Positions 58,385 through 64,000 of a DNA stretch of 64,000 nucleotides are shown here, in pieces (the first letter of the stretch is position 1; every line of letters starts with the position of its first letter). The notes below the pieces were generated by a model. The model was not told where the DNA came from and did no database searches. It saw only the letters and a program-made list of their open reading frames with translations. The translations under genes and the position numbers were made by a program. Source of the DNA: Helicoverpa zea. Its lineage: Eukaryota > Arthropoda > Insecta > Lepidoptera > Noctuidae. Where the stretch lies: contig NC_061473.1 of assembly GCF_022581195.2 (NCBI RefSeq), positions 9,610,001 through 9,674,000 on the forward strand, in the 5' to 3' direction.

Positions 58385-59401
58385 ATGAGTGTACAAAGGT
58401 CACCACCATCGCGCACACCTGTCGATATGGCTCCTAGCTGTTCCATAAGCACTATACAAAGTCACAGTTCTCCCGATCTATCGAAGTTAAGCGCGACAGC
58501 GGCGGATTCCCATATTACCATGCGTAATCCAAAACGTAAACAACCGCTGTTAGACGATGAATGTGCATGCGCTAACGAGATAAAACACATTAACTCAGAA
58601 CTAGGCCGTATAAGTGACCTGCTAGAAAAGTATATTGTATCCAATGAACTTATCATGAATAAAATGCAGGAAAGTTTAAAGGATGTCAATACCCAAATTT
58701 ATGAACTAAAATTATGTAACGAGCAAACAATGCAGCTGATTTGCGAAAATACTACCCAGATCAATGAGATTAAATCTTCTACATCTAATATCGTAAAAGG
58801 ACAACAAGAACTACATTCAACTGTGACACAGCTAGAAAAACAAGTCCGGGAAGATAGCAAAAAAATATTATCACTTGAATTGGATTTAAGCGCACTTCAG
58901 CAATCATCTTTGCAACCGGAATCGTCTAAAATTGATAACAAACTTCATTCCAATGAGCAAATAATTAAGGAGGTCACGGATCGGAAAGCTAGAGAAAAGA
59001 ACATCATCATAGCTGGAGTATCAGAACAAACTGCCTCCGACAGGCAAACCAGACTAGCTAATGACGAGCAGGAGGTATGGGATATCATAACCAAGCTGTG
59101 CCAAGACCCTCCAAAACCCATAAAGGTTTTTAGAGTTGGAAAGTACACAACAGGAAAGCATCGCAGCATAAAGGTGTGTTTCAACACTGCAGACTCTGCT
59201 AAAAACATCCTGAAAAATAGAGATAAGCTCCCACAAAACATAAATATATACTCAGACCAAACTCCCGCACAACAGCTGTATTTGAGAAGTTTAAAGGAGG
59301 AGCTTACACGCCGCCAAAATGACGGTGAGTCCGACATTACTATAAAATACATTCATGGGACACCAACAATTGTAAAAAACCCTACAAAAAACTCCAAATA
59401 A
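58385..59401 (+). CDS. LINE ORF1 nucleic-acid-binding protein (338 aa)
   Basis: I chose the ATG at 58385 ('MSVQRSPPSRTP'); the frame upstream is open only from non-ATG codons. A Ser/Pro-rich N-terminus is followed by a long heptad-like region of about 120 residues rich in Leu/Ile/Glu/Lys/Asn ('ISDLLEKYIVSNELIMNKM' and on), a coiled coil likely to trimerise ORF1. An RRM-like domain beginning 'KAREKNIIIAGVSEQ' follows, and then a C-terminal segment 'SDQTPAQQLYLRSLKEEL' with 'TIKYIHGTPTIV'. This architecture is common in CR1/L2/Jockey-group ORF1 proteins, which package the element's RNA. ORF2 starts 20 bases after the stop in another frame, implying reinitiation or a similar mechanism. Confidence 0.85.
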   Translation: MSVQRSPPSRTPVDMAPSCSISTIQSHSSPDLSKLSATAADSHITMRNPKRKQPLLDDECACANEIKHINSELGRISDLLEKYIVSNELIMNKMQESLKDVNTQIYELKLCNEQTMQLICENTTQINEIKSSTSNIVKGQQELHSTVTQLEKQVREDSKKILSLELDLSALQQSSLQPESSKIDNKLHSNEQIIKEVTDRKAREKNIIIAGVSEQTASDRQTRLANDEQEVWDIITKLCQDPPKPIKVFRVGKYTTGKHRSIKVCFNTADSAKNILKNRDKLPQNINIYSDQTPAQQLYLRSLKEELTRRQNDGESDITIKYIHGTPTIVKNPTKNSK

Positions 59402-59421
59402 TAAGCAACAATACAACCGAT

Positions 59422-62310
59422 ATGAATAGTAACACCTACCAAGTACTTGATGACTATAGCAGTATCAACACTCACCAATCAAGACTGCGATTTTTATACC
59501 TAAATGCTAGAAGTATACGAAAAAGTGGTAAGCTGGATGAACTTAAATGCATTCTTAAAGCACTGCCTAAAACCACTCACGCTATTCTAATAACAGAAAC
59601 CTGGATAGGATCGGAAGCCCAAGCTCAAGCACTGCAAATTGATAACTATACCCATTATTATAACTATAGAACAGACTCGAAAGGAGGAGGGGTTTCGGCA
59701 TTTATCCACAACGATCTAAAGCATAGCTTGTCAGAATCTAAGTACCTAGGCGGAAATAACTACTTATGGATAGATTTGGAAAGACATAACTTTGAAATTG
59801 GAGTAATATACAACCCTGGCAACACCAACTACAAGGAGTTTCTCGAAGAATATGAGTCTCAACTACAACAGCGGAAAAGAGCTATCGTTTTTGGTGATTT
59901 TAATATTGACCTTTTAGCTAAAACCAACAAAGAAACGAGACAATACAAGGCAACAACTAAAGAGGCTGGGTATACATTACTAAACAAAATAACTGAGAAA
60001 TACTGTACGAGGGATTCAAAAACAAGAAGGAGTATTATTGACCATATTAGCACTAACTTGAAGAACGACAATTTTCACATGGCTATATTTCAATCTTCTA
60101 TGTCCGATCACTATCAGATGTACTTAGAGCTCAAAAAAGTGAAACCACCTCGTAAAATGCGAACGCAATACGAAGCTATAAACTACAGAAACTTGTATAA
60201 TCTAATGGAAGAAATGTTATTATCTAACAACCCTGATAACGATTATCTTGCCTTGGAAAATGCAATACAGTTATGTACAGAAAAAAGCCGAGTTATGAAG
60301 TCAAAAATACTAAATCTTCCACAAAAAGACTGGATTAATAAGGAAGTTATAGCACAAATCAATCAAAGGAATATGATGGGGGTGGAACTTAAAAGTCAAC
60401 CTGATAACAACATAGTGAAAGAAGAATTTTATAAAAAAAGGGACCATGTAGCTAAACTAATAAAAACAACAAAAAATACCTTCTACTACAAAGCATTTAC
60501 CCAATGTATCAAAAAACCTAAAAAAATGTGGCAACTAATTAAATCCCTAACAAATAATAAACCACATCATAGCTGTGTTCCTTCAAAACTTGTTTTTAAC
60601 TCAAAAATTATTTCAGAACCCAGTGAAATTTGTCAAATATTTAATAATTACTTTTCCACGATAGGACCCTCACTGGCGAATGAAATACCTTCAAAGTTTC
60701 ATAACGAATGTGAACGCGCTTTACCCACTTCTCCTCTGAATAACGCCGAAGGTCTGTCCAGTTTTAATCCATGTTCTACTAAAGAGATACTCAACATAAT
60801 CACAAACCTTGATGCAAACTGTAGTACAGGCATAGACGGTATAAATACAAAAACAATAAAATGCATACAAAATTTAATAGCAAATAATTTAAGCGAGTGT
60901 TTCAATAATCTTATGGCCGAAGGGAATTTTCCTGAAACATTAAAACGAGCAAAAGTAACTCCTATCTTCAAATCAGGCAATGTCACTGATCCCGGTAACT
61001 ATCGCCCAATTTCAGTTTTACCAGTTCTGTCAAAAATATTAGAAAAAATTATCCATACCCGTCTAGAAACGTATTTAAAAACCATAAATTTTTTAACTGA
61101 TCGCCAATACGGTTTTAGATCTCAAAGTAATACCACAACAGCAACAATTGATCTCGTTAACAAAATAAAAAATAATATAGACTGTAAAAATATATGTTTA
61201 GGCATATTTATAGACCTAAAAAAGGCGTTTGATACAGTTTCCCACAAACTACTTTTAATGAAATTAGAATCTATCAATATAACTGACAAAGCCCTAAAAA
61301 TGTTCAAATCATATTTAACAGACCGTTCGCAGGTGGTGAAATTGGGTAATTACCAGAGTGACGCAAGACCTGTAACTTTTGGTATTCCACAGGGATCCAT
61401 TTTGGGTCCCTTACTCTTCCTTATATATATAAATAATATAAATGATATAAAACTACACGGTCATCTTACCTTATATGCCGATGACACATGTCTATTTTAC
61501 TTTGGGCCTTCGATTCATGACATTATCTCACAAGCCCAAGAAGATTTAAATTCCCTATTTACCTGGTTTCAGTTCAACCTTTTAACTATAAACACTTTAA
61601 AAACATGCTATGTAATATATAAGGCAAAAAATAAACATATTCCCCCATTTAATCCACTTACAATAAATAATGAGCCGTTACAGCTAAAATCCTGCGAAAA
61701 ATATCTTGGGCTTAGAATAGACAGCTCCCTCTCCTGGACTGTTCACATTGATTACGTCAAAAATAAGCTTTCGTCATTAGTCGGAGCACTGCACAGTATA
61801 GTCAGATGTATTCCACAAAGATTACGATACACTATATATAATTCACTAGTGAAGCCACATTTGTTATACTTGATTGAAATATGGGGCAGTGCACCAAAAA
61901 CAAAACTGTCACAACTACAAATCACACAAAATAAACTAATAAAAATGATTTTCAACTATCCATACCTAACAGAAACGACAAAGATATACAAAGACACAAA
62001 ATTAATGAATATAAAACAATTATACACTTACAACATATGCATTTTCATCAGAAAAGTTCTTAACAAAACCATACACTCAAATATTACTCTTACACAACAC
62101 AAACAAGTCACTCAACGAAGTACCCGGCGAGCAAGTCTATTAGTTTTACCAAAAATAAGAACAAACTATGGCAAAAAAATGCTCACATTTGAAGGAGCAC
62201 AGCTTTACAATAAAATACCTTCACGCATAAGAAACCTGCACTCATTCAACGCATTCAAATCTCAACTTTACAGATATTTACTAAATATAAATCAAATACC
62301 CGAAAAATGA
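59422..62310 (+). CDS. LINE ORF2: APE endonuclease and reverse transcriptase (962 aa)
   Basis: Residues 1-235 are an APE-type endonuclease: 'LYLNARSIRKSGKLDEL', 'ITETWIG', 'GGGVSAFIH', 'FGDFNIDLL' (from residue 157), and the SDH catalytic end near residue 228. A linker with 'MWQLIKSLTNN' follows, then RT from about 500: 'NYRPISVLPVLSKILEKIIH', 'QYGFRSQSNTTTATIDL', 'IFIDLKKAFDTVSH', 'GIPQGSILGPLLFL', and YADD at 61474-61485 (residue 685). The C-terminal region has 'KYLGLRIDSSLSWTVHIDYV' and no zinc knuckle. Length is normal for a complete CR1-group ORF2, with no stop or frameshift. The enzyme nicks chromosomal DNA and copies its own RNA at the nick. Confidence 0.93.
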   Translation: MNSNTYQVLDDYSSINTHQSRLRFLYLNARSIRKSGKLDELKCILKALPKTTHAILITETWIGSEAQAQALQIDNYTHYYNYRTDSKGGGVSAFIHNDLKHSLSESKYLGGNNYLWIDLERHNFEIGVIYNPGNTNYKEFLEEYESQLQQRKRAIVFGDFNIDLLAKTNKETRQYKATTKEAGYTLLNKITEKYCTRDSKTRRSIIDHISTNLKNDNFHMAIFQSSMSDHYQMYLELKKVKPPRKMRTQYEAINYRNLYNLMEEMLLSNNPDNDYLALENAIQLCTEKSRVMKSKILNLPQKDWINKEVIAQINQRNMMGVELKSQPDNNIVKEEFYKKRDHVAKLIKTTKNTFYYKAFTQCIKKPKKMWQLIKSLTNNKPHHSCVPSKLVFNSKIISEPSEICQIFNNYFSTIGPSLANEIPSKFHNECERALPTSPLNNAEGLSSFNPCSTKEILNIITNLDANCSTGIDGINTKTIKCIQNLIANNLSECFNNLMAEGNFPETLKRAKVTPIFKSGNVTDPGNYRPISVLPVLSKILEKIIHTRLETYLKTINFLTDRQYGFRSQSNTTTATIDLVNKIKNNIDCKNICLGIFIDLKKAFDTVSHKLLLMKLESINITDKALKMFKSYLTDRSQVVKLGNYQSDARPVTFGIPQGSILGPLLFLIYINNINDIKLHGHLTLYADDTCLFYFGPSIHDIISQAQEDLNSLFTWFQFNLLTINTLKTCYVIYKAKNKHIPPFNPLTINNEPLQLKSCEKYLGLRIDSSLSWTVHIDYVKNKLSSLVGALHSIVRCIPQRLRYTIYNSLVKPHLLYLIEIWGSAPKTKLSQLQITQNKLIKMIFNYPYLTETTKIYKDTKLMNIKQLYTYNICIFIRKVLNKTIHSNITLTQHKQVTQRSTRRASLLVLPKIRTNYGKKMLTFEGAQLYNKIPSRIRNLHSFNAFKSQLYRYLLNINQIPEK

Positions 62311-62477
62311 ATGTGTTGAATGGGACTTGTTTATTGTCGTGTTTTGTCCAGATGTTGTCGAACCTAACCTTACCTACCTATGTTGTTATGTTCTCAAGTA
62401 AGTGACATGTATGTTTTTATTGAGAATAAAGATTCTTTAAACCTATAAAAAAGGCTAACACAAATTTTATGACTTTG

Positions 62478-62716
62478 CTGACTGATACCTACCTTTTTTT
62501 TTAACTACGTCAAAAATCATCAAATGACCCCTCCCGCTGTGGGTTAGCAGCGGTGAGGGAGTGTCAGACTCTTACTGACTAAAAACCGTCGTGTTCCGTC
62601 ATGGGCCTTTTATGTGCTAGGGCCGCGGTATCTCTTTCGAATAACCCGCAGCCCCGGCAGACCTTGGCCCTACCGGGCCCCGCTGGGGATGCTGACATCT
62701 CTGACTGATATCTACC
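62478..62716 (-). mobile_element. R1-clade LINE 3' fragment with 16-bp target duplication
   Basis: Element 62494-62700, beginning with a T run (poly(A) tail in reverse) and the 'tgacccctcccgctgtgggt' UTR shared with 15.03 and 17.68 kb. It is flanked by 'ctgactgatacctacc' (62478-62493) and 'ctgactgatatctacc' (62701-62716), a duplication with one mismatch. It inserted only 43 bp upstream of the CCP exon. Confidence 0.9.
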
Positions 62717-62759
62717 TAATGTGACAATATGACTTATCTTCTTCATCTCTTTGTTTCAG

Positions 62760-62832
62760 ATCGCGAGTGTCCTGAACTGACTCAGCCTGAAATAGGAAAG
62801 GTGACTCTCACTGGAAGACTCTTCGGCGATAA
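62760..62832 (+). CDS. Internal exon encoding part of a sushi/CCP domain
   Basis: Acceptor 'atctctttgtttcag' ends at 62759; donor 'gtaagcac' starts at 62833. Read in phase (two bases finishing a codon, 23 codons, two bases left over) the exon encodes 'RECPELTQPEIGKVTLTGRL' then 'FGDK'. This fits the sushi/complement-control-protein start: Cys-Pro-x-Leu, Pro-x-x-Gly-x-Val, Thr-Gly, Phe-Gly-Asp. The next exon would be expected to supply the A-x-Y-x-C part. CCP modules occur in secreted or membrane adhesion and complement-like proteins; which gene this is cannot be told from one exon. It implies a host gene on the + strand with large introns around this exon. Confidence 0.8.
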
Positions 62833-62960
62833 GTAAGCACTAACTTTCTTATTAACTGTCCAACTATTTCACGGTACATAAACTCAAGTTCTTGAAGTCC
62901 TTTCAAAACTTGTTTTTGATTCATTGAACTTCTGAACTTTGTACAGTTTCTTTTAGAGTA

Positions 62961-63383
62961 TCTGCAAACTACAGACTAAACAGTCGGCCGATAGTTGACC
63001 CAATAGTTGACAATATTTAATTACTTTTTTTGGAGAGAATCTTGATACCGTCTAAAAAGGCCCTGGGTCCTGATTCTGCTAATGTAATAATGTGACAATT
63101 GGATAGCAATGTAATCTCAATAGCAGTTTTAGCGGGCATTCTGCTACTAATATAAGATAAGACCAATCGTATTCCAATGACAATTCATTGGTTTGCCATT
63201 GGTATTTGGTCTCTAGGGTAGTTTGCTCTACAATCATATTGCAATCGTAAGTTATTTGCAGACAATATGATTCATTACTGAATCACACAAAAGGATAAAA
63301 ACGGTGATTTATCTTTATCATTCATCTTTATACTGATTTATGAGCCCAAACATACTATCGGCCGACTAAAAGTTTGCAGTGTG
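62961..63383. mobile_element. Foldback element F in the intron after the CCP exon
   Basis: Left end 'cagtcggccgatagttgacc' near 62982 and right end 'actatcggccgactaaaagt' near 63353-63372. The interior is enlarged by unrelated AT-rich DNA. Confidence 0.65.
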
Positions 63384-64000
63384 CGAGTAGGTATTCTTAG
63401 TTGAGTTCTTGTAAAACTTGGTGTAGATTCAGTTCGGTAATTCATTTTTCCTGGTCCACGGTAGTTATTGGACACGGGAACTTGGTCTAGGAAACGTAAC
63501 TGTAAAATCCCAAGCAATATGGAACCTTACAATGTAGAGATAAAGTTGACTATCTATTAAAGTTTGACAGATTGGTAGTAGCTTGATGAGCTTAAGTCTA
63601 TACAAAAACATCAATTCTTTCAAATTTGCTTTAGCTTATTTAATTACCTATTATACATACAGCCAAAAAATTATATTCTCAATTTATTTTCAAACGAAAA
63701 GACTGGAAATTTTGCCCGTAGAAATTCTCAGCGACATTCCTGAATCAAAAAGTTTGGAAATTACCCTGTCCATCTCACTTATTCGAATTGATCGATACTT
63801 CAAATCAGATCCGTTATATTTGGATTTCTTATAGAGGATATTCTCGGAATATAACAGGACAGCGTTCCAAGAGAACTACACCGCGAACGGGTGCAGCTTA
63901 CCTACTGGTATATTTATTTATTTATTTATTTATTTACTAGAAGGAGAATCAACAGTTGTAACAAAGGGATAACAATTCTATATGATATAGTAAGCCAATT
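63384..64000. other. No exon seen
   Basis: Presumed intron sequence. A TTTA tandem lies at 63914-63938. The 83-codon frame at 63583-63834 has no domain and no splice context. Confidence 0.45.

Larger units (their letters stand above)
58030..62450 (+). mobile_element. Apparently full-length LINE, CR1/Jockey group
   Basis: A GC-richer 5' UTR (from about 58030; exact start uncertain), ORF1 (58385-59401) and ORF2 (59422-62310), then a short 3' UTR with AATAAA at 62426-62431, 'gattctttaaacc' and an A run near 62445. Both ORFs are open throughout, so this copy may be competent for retrotransposition or lost competence only recently. No convincing target duplication found. Confidence 0.85.

Noticed and set aside
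63583..63834. 83-codon ORF downstream of the CCP exon
   Set aside because: Not CCP-like, AT-rich, no acceptor or donor at its ends.

Overview
The window is AT-rich animal DNA, dense in transposable elements and nearly free of host coding sequence. An R1-clade LINE, a CR1/Jockey-group LINE, tRNA-derived SINEs, foldback elements and several short repeats typical of moth genomes point to a lepidopteran, most likely a noctuid (inference; no species-diagnostic gene is present). The DNA is probably intronic and intergenic. The best host coding evidence is one 73-bp sushi/CCP exon at 62.76 kb on the + strand. A candidate 183-bp exon lies at 11.7 kb on the - strand. A small two-exon gene with a Cys-rich, ZAD-like end lies at 36.6-37.0 kb.

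Layout. 0-13 kb: repeats, a decayed LINE RT fragment (2.1-3.1 kb), and a 971-bp DNA transposon with subterminal palindromes (9.83-10.80 kb). 13-18 kb: a foldback element, a 153-bp-arm hairpin, a 12-bp satellite invaded by an R1-clade LINE, a SINE, and two copies of one repeat (P), each broken by a different retroelement. 18-23 kb: degenerate repeats. 23.07-29.23 kb and 38.54-45.32 kb: two direct copies (A and B) of one segment, about 5 kb shared, separated by 9.3 kb. Copy A carries an RTE-like fragment and a 1.6-kb insert containing a long hairpin. Copy B carries a Harbinger-like MITE and a 2.0-kb R1-clade LINE with a 14-bp target duplication. Each copy supplies the empty site for the other's insertions.

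Between the copies lie a Ty3/gypsy element of 6.68 kb with two apparently identical 315-bp LTRs and a 4-bp target duplication (29,387-36,070), the ZAD-like gene, and a LINE fragment whose tail touches the start of copy B. In the Ty3 element pol is intact, but gag is interrupted by about 0.9 kb of foreign AT-rich DNA. 45-58 kb: mostly unique AT-rich DNA with scattered repeats, a TA-flanked MITE (51.03 kb) and a 2.7-kb composite repeat (52.3-55.1 kb). 58.0-62.45 kb: an apparently full-length LINE with both ORFs open, followed by an R1 3' fragment, the CCP exon and a foldback element.

No operon-like or host-pathway logic is visible. The interest is in element architecture, nested insertions that can be ordered in time, and long hairpins that could feed small-RNA pathways. 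Identity statements rest on reading the sequence by eye; no alignment or database search was run.
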